A stretch of DNA of 64,000 nt from Rouxiella badensis (GCA_026967495.1 CP114060.1:3224001-3288000), one strand, 5' to 3'. Positions 1 through 9,703 are shown, counted from the first letter of the stretch. Notes: generated from the letters alone by a model not told the origin. Translations and numbers: made by a program.

Positions 1-603
1 ATAGAATCCATTTTGTTGTGCTTCGGCGGTGCGCTGCTGGCTACGCAGGGCGAATGCGTCCTGATCCCCTCGGCTGATGGCGTATTTACGCGCCAGATTT
101 TCGGCTGTCTGCGGCATCGATTCCACGCCGTAGCGGCTTTTCATCGCCGGATTGATAAAGCGCCAACCCATGGTGGTGTCTTCGATTTTCATTTGGCGGC
201 TGAACGCGGACTCGGCTTTACCCATCACGTAGGGCGCACGCGACATACTCTCGACGCCGCCCGCGACCATCAGGTCACATTCACCACTTTTGATAGCCCT
301 TGCGGCGGTCGCAACAGCGTCGAGGCTGGAACCACAGAGGCGGTTGAGCGTGCAACCTGGCACGCTAGTCGGGAAACCGGCGAGCAGCGAGGCCATACGC
401 GCCACGTTGCGATTGTCTTCACCCGCCTGATTGGCGCAGCCCAGCAGCACGTCATCGATAGCCTCGAGGTCGAGATGGGGATAGTGTTCAATCAGCGCCC
501 GCAGAGGAATGGCGGCCAAATCGTCGGCGCGCACGTTTGCCAGGCTGCCGTTAAGTCGGCCAAACGGGGTACGGACGCTGTAGCAAACGTAGGCATTAGA
601 CAT
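1..603 (-). CDS. pcaF: 3-oxoadipyl-CoA thiolase, 5' part (runs off the left edge)
   Basis: Thiolytic cleavage of 3-oxoadipyl-CoA to succinyl-CoA and acetyl-CoA, last step of the beta-ketoadipate pathway, cytoplasmic. The first 201 codons are visible and open. The N-terminal thiolase domain shows the nucleophilic Cys90 in NRLCGSSL, followed by AGGVESMSRAPYVMGK; the C-terminal half with the His/Cys pair lies outside the window. The ATG overlaps the restored stop of pcaJ by 8 bases (ATGTCTAA), so the genes are translationally coupled. A general acetyl-CoA acetyltransferase is the alternative, but the neighbouring pcaIJ and pcaR make the 3-oxoadipyl-CoA substrate very likely. Confidence 0.92.
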   Translation of the reverse strand, partial: MSNAYVCYSVRTPFGRLNGSLANVRADDLAAIPLRALIEHYPHLDLEAIDDVLLGCANQAGEDNRNVARMASLLAGFPTSVPGCTLNRLCGSSLDAVATAARAIKSGECDLMVAGGVESMSRAPYVMGKAESAFSRQMKIEDTTMGWRFINPAMKSRYGVESMPQTAENLARKYAISRGDQDAFALRSQQRTAEAQQNGFY

Positions 604-1260
604 GAGACACCTCTTTATTCTTCAGCGCGAAGGTCAGTTTGACCGGTGTAACCTCCTGCAAATACTCGGCGGTGACATCCCCAAAAGCTCTTTCACCACG
701 ATACCGGTGGGGGTGACGTCCATCACCGCCATATCGGTGTAGATTCGGTCGATGCAGCCCATGCCGGTAAGCGGGTAGGTGCAGGCCTCGACAATTTTGC
801 ACTGGCCTTTCTTGGTCAGGTGGTCGGTCATCACGTAGACCTTTTTGGCGCCAATGGCGAGATCCATCGCGCCGCCCACGGCCGGAATCGAATCTTTTGC
901 CCCGGTGCTCCAGTTGGCCAAATCACCCTTTACCGACACCTGATAGGCGCCCAGCACGCAAATATCCAGATGGCCACCGCGCATCATGGCAAAGGAGTCG
1001 CCGTGATGGAAAAAGCATCCTCCTGCCAGCAACGTTACCGGCTGTTTGCCCGCGTTAATCAGTTCGGGATCGATATCCTGTTCGGCGGGGGTTGGACCCA
1101 TCCCCAAAATGCCATTCTCGCTGTGCAGCAAAATTTCTTTATCAGAGGGCAGATAGTTAGCGATGAGGGTCGGCAGCCCGATACCGAGATTGACGCAGGC
1201 TCCCTCGGGGATGTCCTGCGCGATACGTTCTGCTAATTGATTGTGGTTTAGCGTATTCAC
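596..1260 (-). CDS. pcaJ: 3-oxoadipate CoA-transferase beta subunit, one frameshift near the 3' end
   Basis: Beta subunit of succinyl-CoA:3-oxoadipate CoA-transferase, which activates 3-oxoadipate for PcaF. The SENGILGMG segment carries the catalytic Glu of class I CoA-transferases. The frame breaks at about 688-692 after VVKEL; the uninterrupted frame stops at 634 with an unrelated tail, while the next frame continues as FGDVTAEYLQEVTPVKLTFALKN and stops at 596. One missing base in GAGCTTTTGGGG explains it, either a T in the run or a C giving GAGCTC. Starts 9 bases after pcaI. I treat the break as a probable sequence error. Confidence 0.88.
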
Positions 1261-1269
1261 AAAAGCTCC

Positions 1270-1956
1270 TTATGCCGTCAGGCTGACCTGCTGTGGATGA
1301 ACCTGCACCACGCGCTTAACGAAAATGCCCGGTGTTATCACGTTCTCGGGATCTATCTCGCCGAGAGCCACCAACTTATCAACCTGCGCTAGCGTGCATT
1401 TGCTCGCGGCCGCCATGATGGGGCCAAAGTTGCGACCGGTCTTGTTGAAGGTCAGATTGCCCCAGCGATCGCCGTGAAGGGCCTTAATCAGCGAAAAGTC
1501 AGCCTTGAGAGCGGTTTCAAGAACATAGTGAACGCCGTCGAACTCTCGGGTCTCTTTTCCGGCGGCCAATTCGGTGCCGTACGCCGTTGGAGTATAGAGC
1601 GCCGCGATGCCTGAACCGCCTGCCTGAATGCGCGCGACCAGATTGCCTTGCGGCACCAGTTCCAGCTCAATCTTCTTCTCACGATACAATTGGTCAAACA
1701 CCCATGAGTCAGTCTGCCGTGGGAAGGAACAGATTATCTTGCGCACGCACCCGGCCTTGAGCAGCGCCGCCAACCCATAATCACCGTTACCGGCGTTATT
1801 GCTGATCAGGGTCAGATCCCTGGGGCCAAGGCGGATTAGGGCATCAAGTAATTCAGTAGGTTGCCCCGCTGGCCCAAAGCCGCCAATCATCAGGACCGCG
1901 CCGTCGTGGATATCCGCCACGGCCTCATCTGCTGACTGGATCACTTTGTTAATCAT
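1270..1956 (-). CDS. pcaI: 3-oxoadipate CoA-transferase alpha subunit
   Basis: Alpha subunit paired with PcaJ. 228 residues, the usual length. The CoA-binding glycine motif GGFGPAGQPTEL is at residues 25-36, and the family segment ALYTPTAYGTELAAGKE follows. First gene of pcaIJF, transcribed leftwards and divergent from pcaR with a 199-base shared promoter region. Expected to respond to 3-oxoadipate through PcaR. The paralogous acetoacetate or 3-oxoacid CoA-transferases are alternatives, but the adjacent pcaF and PcaR-type regulator decide for the aromatic-acid pathway. Confidence 0.92.
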   Translation of the reverse strand: MINKVIQSADEAVADIHDGAVLMIGGFGPAGQPTELLDALIRLGPRDLTLISNNAGNGDYGLAALLKAGCVRKIICSFPRQTDSWVFDQLYREKKIELELVPQGNLVARIQAGGSGIAALYTPTAYGTELAAGKETREFDGVHYVLETALKADFSLIKALHGDRWGNLTFNKTGRNFGPIMAAASKCTLAQVDKLVALGEIDPENVITPGIFVKRVVQVHPQQVSLTA

Positions 1957-2019
1957 CGTCGTTTTGTCCTCTCAAACGGTATGTGTATTTAACTTAAGTC
2001 ACGCGGGGAACATCAACAA

Positions 2020-2054
2020 GTGCGAATATCAATACTTTGTGCGATTATCGAAAC
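2020..2054. promoter_or_regulatory. PcaR-type operator pair between pcaI and pcaR
   Basis: Two direct boxes, GTGCGAATATCAATAC (2020-2035) and GTGCGATTATCGAAAC (2039-2054), 19 bases apart from start to start. The second nearly equals the reverse complement of the PcaR site I recall from Pseudomonas putida (GTTCGATAATCGCAC). Its position 64 bases upstream of the pcaI start codon and 102 bases before pcaR fits activation of pcaIJF and autocontrol of pcaR. Confidence 0.7.
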
Positions 2055-2155
2055 AATCGTTAAATATGTGATAAAATTGTGATGTTGCTTGGAAAAACAG
2101 CGGATGAGTTTAGTAAGTTAACTATTTAACCTGTTGATTATAAAGGGAGTGACTA

Positions 2156-2989
2156 ATGAAAGAGCCCTACAGGATTAGCGAGGCTGAACTGCTGCGCGTG
2201 CAGGAAGTCAGTGAACTGGCGAACGTTCGCTATAAGGGAGACCCCGATTTTATGGCCTCGTTGGCCCGTGGGCTGGTGGTTTTACAGGCCTTCAGTCCCG
2301 AGTTTTTTGCTATGTCTGTTCCGCAGTTGAGCCAGATGACCGGGCTGCATCGTGCGGTCGTCAGACGCTGCCTGTATACTCTGAGCGCACTGGGGTTCGT
2401 TTACTCGCCCGATAACAGGAATTACCATCTGCTGCCCCGCGTGCTGACCATTGGTCACGCCTACCTCAACTCTTCGGAGTTGGCCCGTCAGGCGCAATAT
2501 TCTCTCGATTATTTAAGTAAACAATTAGGTGAGTCCTGTTCTGTTGCTACACTCGACGGCGATAATATTCTTTATATTGCCCGCGCATCGATGAAAAGGA
2601 TCATGAAAATAGATTTAGGTCGTGGCAGTCGGTTACCGGCATATGCGACGTCGATGGGCATGGTGTTATTAAGCGAGCTAAGCGAAGAGGAATTAGGCAG
2701 TTATTTCTCGCGCGTCAAACTTGAGCCACTAACGGAATTCACTATTACCGATGAGCAACGGCTGCGAAAGGAGCTGAAGAAGGTTAAAGCTCAAGGATTT
2801 GCCATTAACGATCAACAGCTTGAGTTAGGGCTGCGTTCCATGGCAGTGCCGATGTATTCACGCAAAGAGGGAGTGGTTGCCGCAATGAATGTGGGAACCC
2901 ACGCTTCACAGATGAGCGTCGCGGATTTGCAGGAAAAGTTCCTGCCACGCTTGCAGCGAGCGGCAATGGAATTGGCATTATTAATTTAA
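2156..2989 (+). CDS. pcaR: IclR-family regulator of the pca genes
   Basis: Transcription factor of the PcaR/PcaU/PobR branch of the IclR family; by analogy it activates pcaIJF with 3-oxoadipate. 277 residues: an N-terminal extension, a winged helix-turn-helix around residues 37-95 (SLARGLVVLQAF ... SVPQLSQMTGLHRAVVRRCLYTLSALGFV), then the IclR effector-binding domain with RGSRLPAYATSMGMVLLSEL. The ATG follows a good ribosome site (AAAGGGAG). Divergent from pcaI across two PcaR-type boxes. The frame is intact. Confidence 0.9.
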   Translation: MKEPYRISEAELLRVQEVSELANVRYKGDPDFMASLARGLVVLQAFSPEFFAMSVPQLSQMTGLHRAVVRRCLYTLSALGFVYSPDNRNYHLLPRVLTIGHAYLNSSELARQAQYSLDYLSKQLGESCSVATLDGDNILYIARASMKRIMKIDLGRGSRLPAYATSMGMVLLSELSEEELGSYFSRVKLEPLTEFTITDEQRLRKELKKVKAQGFAINDQQLELGLRSMAVPMYSRKEGVVAAMNVGTHASQMSVADLQEKFLPRLQRAAMELALLI

Positions 2990-3031
2990 TCTATAATTGA
3001 ATAACGAGAATTTAGGCACCGATAAGCAGAT

Positions 3032-3054
3032 AAAAAAACCCGCATTAAGCGAGT
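3032..3054 (-). terminator. weak terminator-like hairpin; otherwise nothing in 2990-3340
   Basis: Read leftwards, ACTCGC-TTAAT-GCGGGT forms a short stem (one G-U pair) followed by seven T. It would stop leftward transcripts. The rest of the 351-base gap between pcaR and ydgJ is AT-rich and shows no gene; it presumably holds the ydgJ promoter. Confidence 0.35.
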
Positions 3055-3340
3055 AAAATCTAACACACCAGGGAAATATTTTAAGAGTAGTGTAAAAGGT
3101 TAAATCGGCAACAAAATAAAATTGTTGTATTTTATGATATTTAGGAATGACGAAATTATTTCTTGTGGATAAGCGTTTTCCTCGAAAGATTAGCCGTAAT
3201 ATTACGTATCTCCGTAAACCCTCAAGCGCATTCATCAAGGCTTTCTTTGGCCTCAAAACGCCGTTTAACGACATGAATCACCGATTGTTTTGCGCTAAAC
3301 TCGAAGCACCTCTTACTCGCAGGATCAGGGAAATAACATC

Positions 3341-4386
3341 ATGACGACTCCTTTACGCGTTGGGCTTATTGGCTATGGATTTGCCAGTAAAACGTTTCAT
3401 TCTCCGCTGATTTCCGGTACGCCAGGGTTGGAACTGGCCGTGGTATCAAGCAGTAATGCTGAAAAAGTCAATGCCGACTGGCCTTCGGTGCAGGTGGTGG
3501 CTTCCCCAGAGGACGTTTTTAACGACCCGACTATCGATTTGGTGGTTATCCCGACCCCCAATGCTACCCATTTCCCGTTGGCGCAGCAGGCGCTGGAAGC
3601 AGGCAAGCATGTGGTGGTCGATAAGCCTTTTACCGTCACGCTGGGTGAGGCGCGTTCGCTAAATATTCTCGCGCAAGAGCGGGGAAAGCTGCTGTCAGTT
3701 TTTCATAACCGCCGCTGGGACGCCGACTTCCTGACCGTTAAGGCGCTTATCAAAGAAGGGGCTCTTGGGGATATCGTCTATTTCGAATCACACTACGACC
3801 GCTATCGCCCTGAGGTACAAACCCGCTGGCGCGAGTCCGCGGAGCCTCGGTAGCGGTATTTGGTACGATCTGGGTTCACACCTGCTCGATCAGGCTCTCG
3901 AACTCTTTGGGCTTCCCGACACTATTCAGTCGGATCAGGCAATGCAGAGGCCCGGCGCCAAAGCGGTGGACTATTTCAATACTGTCCTCACTTACCCACG
4001 TCTGCGCGTTGTATTGCACAGCACCGTTTATGCCGCGGCGGAAACGGCGCGATATATCGTGCAGGGTGAAAAGGGGAGCTATGTGAAATACGGCCTCGAT
4101 CCGCAGGAAGACCGGCTTAAATCGGGTGAACGTCTTCCTCAGCCTGACTGGGGATATGACATGCGTGACGGCGTGGTCACCTTGAGTCATGAAGGCGTGT
4201 TGGCAGAAAAGAGCCTGTTAACGATTCCGGGTAATTATCCGGCTTATTACGCCGGTGTGCGTGATGCCATTAACGGACAGGGCGAAAACCCGGTCACCGC
4301 CGAGCAGTCTATTCGCGTCATGGAGCCTCATTGAGTTAGGTATTCAGTCGGCGCAGCAGCAAAAGACGCTGCCCGTTCCTAAATAA
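3341..4386 (+). CDS. ydgJ: Gfo/Idh/MocA-family oxidoreductase YdgJ, two frameshifts
   Basis: NAD(P)-dependent sugar-type dehydrogenase of unknown substrate. An N-terminal Rossmann fold (RVGLIGYGFASKTFHSPLI) is followed by the family EKP-like motif VVVDKPFTVTL and the C-terminal GFO_IDH fold (SGIWYDLGSHLLDQALELFGLP). The frame breaks twice, at 3842-3848 and 4323-4329, both reading GAGCCTC. Removing one C at each gives GAGCTC and restores RWRESAELGSGIW and RVMELIELGIQSAQQQ, which match E. coli YdgJ closely, to the stop at 4384-4386. Convergent with add, as in E. coli. The gene is probably intact in the organism. Confidence 0.9.
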
Positions 4387-4410
4387 GCGCCTGTTTCAAT
4401 ACGCAAAATA

Positions 4411-4443
4411 AAAGGGCCAGACATTCTGTTCTGGCCCTTTTTT
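4411..4443. terminator. bidirectional terminator between ydgJ and add
   Basis: Stem AAAGGGCCAGA / TCTGGCCCTTT around a short loop, with an A-run before and a T-run after, so it serves both converging genes. Confidence 0.88.
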
Positions 4444-4475
4444 ATCGCTAAAGATTATCTTTAAGAAAACCTAAA

Positions 4476-5475
4476 TTACCCCTGAACCTTAACGTTAATT
4501 CGCTGCTTGTCTGCTTCGCTCAGGAACGCCATCGTCAGGCCATTTATCTGAGCCTGACGAATCTCGGCCTGAGTTAAGCCCGCGGCCGGGGCGGCAACGT
4601 TGTACTCATGCGCAATTTCGATCCCCTGAACGGCCGGGTCATCGGTGTTGATTGAGGCCAGCACGCCGTGGCGCAAGAAGGTCGCCAGCGGGTGTTTTTC
4701 CAGTGCAGACACGGTGCTGGTCTGGATATTCGAGGTCAGGCATGACTCAATACCAATCTGGTGTTTAGCCAGGAAATCCATCAGCTCGGGGTCTTCTGCG
4801 GCCTTCACGCCGTGGCCGATTCGTTCCGCACCCAGCTCACGAATCGCCTGCCAGATGCTCTCTGGACCGGCCGCTTCGCCCGCGTGCACGGTGATACGCC
4901 ATCCTGCGTCACGGCCTTTGTTGAAATGATCGAGGAACAGGCTGCCCGGAAAGCCGAGTTCATCGCCGGCCAAGTCGAGCGCGGTGATACCGTCTTTGTG
5001 GGCAAGAAGCCCGTCGAGTCTCTTGCAGGCAGGCGTCTTCACCGAAGGTGCGGCTGAGAATGCCAATCAGGTTGATATCAATGTCATGGTCACGGCAGCC
5101 GCGACGCACGCCGTCAATCACCGCCTCGACAACGCCTGCGACCGGCAGTTTGTGGTTCATCGCCATGTAATACGGTGAAAAACGCAGCTCGGCATAATGC
5201 AGGCCTGCTCTGGCCGCGTCGGCCACGTTTTCCTGCGCAATACGGTGACAGGCATCGAGAGAACCCAGAACGGCAACACCCCAGTCCAGTTTTTGCAGGA
5301 AGCTCACTAGATCCGGTTCGGTTTTAGTGACCTGAACGTGCGGACGCAGCGCTTCAATTTCATTGGCGGGCAGGGCGATATTAAATTGACGACCTAGGTC
5401 GAGAATGGTTTGGGCGCGAATGTTGCCATCAAGGTGGCGGTGAATATCAGTAAGCGGAAGACGAGAGTCAATCAT
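4476..5475 (-). CDS. add: adenosine deaminase, one frameshift
   Basis: Deaminates adenosine and deoxyadenosine to inosine; purine salvage, cytoplasmic. Zinc ligands HRH in TDIHRHLDGN near the N-terminus, then VHAGEAAGPESIW with the catalytic His/Glu region, RIGHGVKA, and SINTDDPAVQG with the Asp pair. I chose the internal ATG at 5473-5475 (MIDSRLPLTDIHRH), which matches the family start; upstream codons are unrelated. The frame breaks at 5016-5022, which reads GAGTCTC; removing one base gives GAGCTC and the conserved CLQELDGLLAHKDGITALDLAGDELG. Downstream of malY in the same direction, as in E. coli. Confidence 0.92.
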
Positions 5476-5580
5476 TGGCAGCACCCATTTTATTGTCGAT
5501 AAAGTGCAAACTATTATAGCGTTTTCGACGGGTGCTGGCACGGAGTTATGATTTGACTGCTGATTTTGTAAACCATACGG

Positions 5581-6752
5581 TCAGCGAACGGCCTGTAAAC
5601 CTGCAATCAGCTTCTCAACGCCTTTTTCAAGCTTGGCGCGTGAACAGCCGACGTTTAGCCTGAGAAAGCCGCGCCCCTCTTCGCCGTAGGTTATGCCCGG
5701 CATCATCGCGACGCCCTGGCGCTCGATAAGCTCGGTCTGCAACGCCTCATCATCAATATTTAGCGGACGTAAATCAATCCAGGCCAGATAAGTCGACTGC
5801 GGTGGCTGCCAGTCTAGTTCGGCAAACGCGTCATTAAGCTGCCTGGCGACAAACGACAGATTGGCTTCGAGATACTGCCGCAGTGCATCGAGCCACGGCG
5901 CGGCCTGCGTATAGGCGGTAATGTGTGCTAATACGGAAAGTACGGCGGGCGAGGAGAGGCCATCGGTGTTTTTGAGTTGCTGAAGGTAAGCCGCGCGGTC
6001 AGCGGCGTGATTTATCAGGCCGTAAGCGCCGGTTAATGCCGGGATATTAAATGTCTTGGAGCCGGAGGTGACCAGCGCCCAGTGGCCGCTACCGATTGAT
6101 GACCAAGGCAGATGCTGATTTTTGCCCCATACCATGTCCATGTGAATTTCATCACTAATGACTTTTACCTGATATTTTTGGCACAGCCTGTCGATTGTCA
6201 CCAGTTCCTGCCGCGTCCACACCTTGCCGGTGGGATTGTGCGGGCTGCACAGCAGTAAAATCTTGCACTCCTGTTCGGCAAGCTGAGTCTCAAGCAGCGA
6301 AAGGTCCATCTCCCATTGCTGGTTGATTTTTTGCAAGGGTGAAGAGATGACTTTTCTCTGATTTCCGCTGATGGTCTTGTAAAAGGCGTCGTAGGCGGGG
6401 GTGAAAATAAGTACGCTGTCGCCCGCCGCGCTCCATTGACGGATGAGCTGAGCCACCATATAGATGACCGAGGGTCCATAAACCAGTGCTTCAGGGTTTA
6501 TGGCACAGTGAAAACGGGTCTGATACCAGTGAGCAATAGCCCCGGTGAAATCGGGGTGTTGCCAGCGGCTGTAGCCCAGTACGCCGTGAGACAGCCTTTT
6601 TGCAGCGCCTCGAGAATGCAGGGGGCGGTGGCAAAGTCCATGTCCGAGATGGTAAATGGCAGCAGGTCAGCGCGGCCAAACCTGTCGGCAATATAGTCCC
6701 ACTGGGTGCACCAGGTACCCTGTCTGTCGACCGGGGTGTCAAAATCAAACAT
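5581..6752 (-). CDS. malY: PLP-dependent beta-cystathionase / mal modulator MalY, one frameshift
   Basis: Aminotransferase-fold C-S lyase that in E. coli also represses MalT activity. The N-terminus MFDFDTPVDRQGTWCTQWDY and DLLPFTISDMDFATAPCILEAL are diagnostic. The PLP lysine lies in TSGSKTFNIPALTGAYG, and PHNPTGKVW is typical of the fold. The frame breaks near 6598: the sequence has five A in CAAAAAGG and one more A gives QKRLSHGVLGYSRWQHPDFTGAIAHWYQ, joining the downstream frame to the stop at 5581. The ATG at 6750-6752 follows GAGGATGTT. Second gene of the malXY unit under MalI. Confidence 0.92.
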
Positions 6753-6770
6753 AACATCCTCACAAATAAA

Positions 6771-6794
6771 TCAGGGTGAGCAGGCTCACCCTGA
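6771..6794. repeat. perfect 11-bp inverted repeat between malX and malY
   Basis: TCAGGGTGAGC and its complement separated by two bases, directly after the malX stop. There is no adjacent T-run on either strand, so it is not a classical terminator. It may stabilise the malX end of the transcript or attenuate read-through into malY. Confidence 0.6.
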
Positions 6795-6800
6795 GGAATA

Positions 6801-8414
6801 TCATACCGTTAACGGCGTAGAGTCCGAGGCTGTGGGTTGCTGCCTCAGCAAGCTATCAAGCTCGTCTTTAACCGACTGGACCTGAGGACCGATCACCACC
6901 TGCAAATTGTGTTCGTTAAGATGAACTACGCCGATTGCACGATGGGCTTTTAGCTGCGCGTCATCTACGCGCGACATATCATGCACCGACAGACGCAAAC
7001 GTGTGATGCAGTTGTCGAGGGTAATGATGTTTGCCGCTCCGCCGAGTGCGGTCAGTATTTCAGGCACGTTATAGCCCGATTTACTGCCTGAACGCGCGGG
7101 CGTGGCGACGGGGAGGGCGTCTGACTCTCTACCCGGCGTCTTGATATTGAAGCGAGTGATAGCGAAGCGGAAAATTGCGTAGTAGCCCACGAACCATATC
7201 GCCGCGACCACGGGGACCAGATACCACTTGGTCGCGGTGCCGTGGAGTATGCCGAAGACCACAAAGTCAATGATATTGCCGTCAGTATTGCCGATGGTGA
7301 CGCCGAGCAGCGACATGACGGTAAAGCCTAATCCGGTGAGTACGGCGTGCAACAGGTAAAGCACCGGTGCGACGAACAGGAACAGGAACTCGATAGGTTC
7401 GGTTGTGCCGCCTACGACGCAGGCAACCACGCCGGAAATCAATAACCCTTTAATTTTATGACGATTCTCAGGCTTGGCGCAGTGATACATGGCTAACGCA
7501 GCGCCCGGCAAACCGCCCAGAAACGCCGGCATTTTGCCCTGTGACAGGAACTGTGTCGCGCTTTCGGCAAAGCCGTGCGTCGTTGGGCATGAGAGCTGAG
7601 CCTGGAAGATGGTCAGCGCACCGCTGACTTCGCGGCCGCAGACGTCGAGCGTTCCGCCTGCTTCGGTAAAGCGAATGATGGCCACCAGAATATGTTGCAG
7701 GCCGAAAGGCAGCAACAGGCGCTCCCCGGTGCCAAAAATCATCGGGCCGAAAATACCTGCGTCGTGGATCAAGCGCCCAAGTCCGGTAATGCCTGCCGCA
7801 AACCACGGCCAGATCAGCGGCACAACCAAACCGCAGAGACCGAGCACCACGGAGGTGACGATAGGCACAAAGCGAGTACCGCCGAAGAAGGCCAGCGCGT
7901 CGGGCAGCCGAATGGTGTTGAAACGCTCGTGCAGCAGGTAAACAATGATGCCCACAATGACTGCGCCCAAAATACCGGTATCAATCGACTGAATCCCAAG
8001 AATATTTTGTATATTATTGGCTTTGAGGACCAGTGGGTCGGCCGAAGGCAGGATCCCCTTGGTGGTCAGGTAAAAATTGGTTGCCAGATTTAATACCACG
8101 AAGCCGACAAAGCCTGAGAACGCTGCGACACCCTTGTTATCACGCGCCATGCCAAGGGGGATCGCCATGGCAAACATGACCGGCAGATAGCTGAAACCGA
8201 ATGAACCAACTTTGCTCATCCAGGTGAAAATCAGCTGGAAAACGGGGTTTCCAACGGCAGGTAACAGGGTAATGACGTCCCGGCTGCTTAACGAGCTGCC
8301 AATACCCAGCATGATGCCGCAGAACGACAGCAGGGCAACCGGCAGCATAAAGGTCTTGCCTAAACTCTGGAAAAATTCCCAGAGGGTAACGCGTTGTTTT
8401 CGACTCGCTGGCAT
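6801..8414 (-). CDS. malX: PTS EIICB component, maltose/glucose-type MalX
   Basis: Membrane permease with phosphotransferase domain; E. coli MalX can transport glucose and maltose by facilitated diffusion or PTS. 537 residues: EIIC with about ten hydrophobic spans (LPVALLSFCGIMLGIGSSL to about residue 410), including the GTTEPIEFLFLF motif, then a soluble EIIB domain with the phosphorylatable Cys near 469 in TLDNCITRLRLSV. The EIIA function must come from elsewhere, usually Crr. The start has a strong AGGGAG site. Transcribed with malY and divergent from malI; two MalI boxes and a CRP-like site sit between them. Confidence 0.94.
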   Translation of the reverse strand: MPASRKQRVTLWEFFQSLGKTFMLPVALLSFCGIMLGIGSSLSSRDVITLLPAVGNPVFQLIFTWMSKVGSFGFSYLPVMFAMAIPLGMARDNKGVAAFSGFVGFVVLNLATNFYLTTKGILPSADPLVLKANNIQNILGIQSIDTGILGAVIVGIIVYLLHERFNTIRLPDALAFFGGTRFVPIVTSVVLGLCGLVVPLIWPWFAAGITGLGRLIHDAGIFGPMIFGTGERLLLPFGLQHILVAIIRFTEAGGTLDVCGREVSGALTIFQAQLSCPTTHGFAESATQFLSQGKMPAFLGGLPGAALAMYHCAKPENRHKIKGLLISGVVACVVGGTTEPIEFLFLFVAPVLYLLHAVLTGLGFTVMSLLGVTIGNTDGNIIDFVVFGILHGTATKWYLVPVVAAIWFVGYYAIFRFAITRFNIKTPGRESDALPVATPARSGSKSGYNVPEILTALGGAANIITLDNCITRLRLSVHDMSRVDDAQLKAHRAIGVVHLNEHNLQVVIGPQVQSVKDELDSLLRQQPTASDSTPLTV

Positions 8415-8473
8415 AAAAACTCCCTTAGGGAAAATTGATTTTACAAAATTTATAGGTAATCGACCGGCGATAA

Positions 8474-8489
8474 GATAAAACGTTTTACC
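8474..8489. promoter_or_regulatory. MalI operator, malX-proximal
   Basis: GATAAAACGTTTTACC, one base from the E. coli MalI site GATAAAACGTTTTATC that I recall. It is 60 bases upstream of the malX start codon, where bound MalI would block malXY. Confidence 0.82.
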
Positions 8490-8498
8490 TGGGTTTTA

Positions 8499-8514
8499 AT
8501 TGACCATGTTCACA
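8499..8514. promoter_or_regulatory. CRP-like site between malX and malI
   Basis: ATTGA-N6-TCACA matches the CRP palindrome in 8 of 10 positions, with one perfect half. It lies between the two MalI operators. CRP control of malX and malI is known in E. coli; assignment here is by analogy. Confidence 0.5.
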
Positions 8515-8551
8515 TAATTAAGCAATGAAAATTTGATTTGTCCTGTTTTAA

Positions 8552-8567
8552 GGTTAAACGTTTAATC
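8552..8567. promoter_or_regulatory. MalI operator, malI-proximal
   Basis: GGTTAAACGTTTAATC, a palindrome with the same AAACGTTT core as the malX-side box. The centres are 78 bases apart, which would allow looping or separate repression of the two divergent promoters. Confidence 0.75.
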
Positions 8568-8616
8568 TATTGCTGCCGGATTAGGTAAAGGAACGGGTCT
8601 TAATGAGCGGGAAGCC

Positions 8617-9651
8617 ATGATGTCCAAAAAAGTGACCATCACCGACGTTGCCTCGACGGCGGGCGTATCAGTTGCCACCGTCTCCCTGGTGTTGAGTGGG
8701 AAAGGACGTATTTCGCAGGCGACCAGTGCGCGGGTAAATCAGGCGATTGAGCAGTTGGGTTTTGTTCGCAATCGTCAGGCAAGTTCGCTGCGCGGCGGGG
8801 AGTCCGGCGTGATTGGGCTTATCGTGCGTGATATCTGCGAGCCGTTTTATGCCGAAATGACCGCCGGGCTGAGTGAAATGTTTGAAGCGCAAGGCAAGGT
8901 TATCTTCCTGTTGCAAAGCGGAGCGACCGGAAAGGGGCTGGAGCGCTGTTTCGATACCCTCTTGACCCACGGCGTTGACGGCATCGTGATTGCGGGCGGG
9001 ATTCAGCACGTCAATCACAGTCTGCGGGAAAAAGCCGCCGCTCAGGGCGTGCCGCTGATCTGCGCCTCGCGATCTGGCGGCAGTGAGGGCGTTGATCTGG
9101 TGCGTCCCGACAATATGCAGGCGGCAAAAATCGCTACCGAATACCTGATTCGCCACGGGCACAAGCAGATTGCCTATCTCGGTGGGCTGGGCAGCTCATT
9201 AACCCGGGCTGAACGTCTGGGGGGATTTTGCGCGACACTGCTCCAGTATGGCCTGCCTTTTCGCAGTGAGTGGATTATCGAGTGCGATTATCATTACGGG
9301 CATGCGGCAGACGCCGCAGAAAGTCTGCTTCGGCGTTATCCCAAAATCAGCGCTATTGTTTGCCATAAGGCTTCGGTGGCGCTGGGAGCCTATTTTGGCG
9401 TATTGCGAACCGGAAATCAGGTCGCAGGGAGTTCGATGGATAACCTTTTTCAGCGACAGGTGGCGCTGATAGGCATCGAGGATTCTCCTGAACTGGCGCT
9501 CACGGAACCGCCTTTGACCTCGGTTTCAAGTTCGGCGCGTGAAATTGGCTACGCGGCTGCCAGACGTTTGCTGCTGCGTATCGGCGGGCAGAATCTAGAA
9601 ACGCAGGATATTATCGTGAACGCGTCAATCGTAGAGCGTGGGTCGGCGTAG
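8617..9651 (+). CDS. malI: LacI-family repressor of malXY
   Basis: Represses malXY and probably itself. 344 residues. The LacI helix-turn-helix is at residues 7-30 (VTITDVASTAGVSVATVSLVLSGKGRIS), followed by the hinge and a periplasmic-binding-protein fold with VIGLIVRDICEPFYAEMTAGL, close to E. coli MalI throughout. Two adjacent ATG codons (8617, 8620) are possible starts. Divergent from malX; intact frame. Confidence 0.93.
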   Translation: MMSKKVTITDVASTAGVSVATVSLVLSGKGRISQATSARVNQAIEQLGFVRNRQASSLRGGESGVIGLIVRDICEPFYAEMTAGLSEMFEAQGKVIFLLQSGATGKGLERCFDTLLTHGVDGIVIAGGIQHVNHSLREKAAAQGVPLICASRSGGSEGVDLVRPDNMQAAKIATEYLIRHGHKQIAYLGGLGSSLTRAERLGGFCATLLQYGLPFRSEWIIECDYHYGHAADAAESLLRRYPKISAIVCHKASVALGAYFGVLRTGNQVAGSSMDNLFQRQVALIGIEDSPELALTEPPLTSVSSSAREIGYAAARRLLLRIGGQNLETQDIIVNASIVERGSA

Positions 9652-9677
9652 ACAAAGGTTACGTTTTCAATCGACTC

Positions 9678-9703
9678 AAAAAAGCCCACCGAAGTGGGCC
9701 TTA
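9678..9703 (-). terminator. terminator of ydgA
   Basis: On the minus strand GCCCAC-TTCG-GTGGGC followed by six T: a UUCG tetraloop hairpin just after the ydgA stop. The stem may also help stop malI, but it has no T-run on that side. Confidence 0.85.

Noticed and set aside
3001..3300. Small genes between pcaR and ydgJ
   Set aside because: The short frames on both strands lack ribosome sites and recognisable features.
6285..6291. GAGTCTC in malY as another split GAGCTC
   Set aside because: The frame is continuous across it and the encoded LLETQLAEQECK aligns with E. coli MalY in length, so the base is real.
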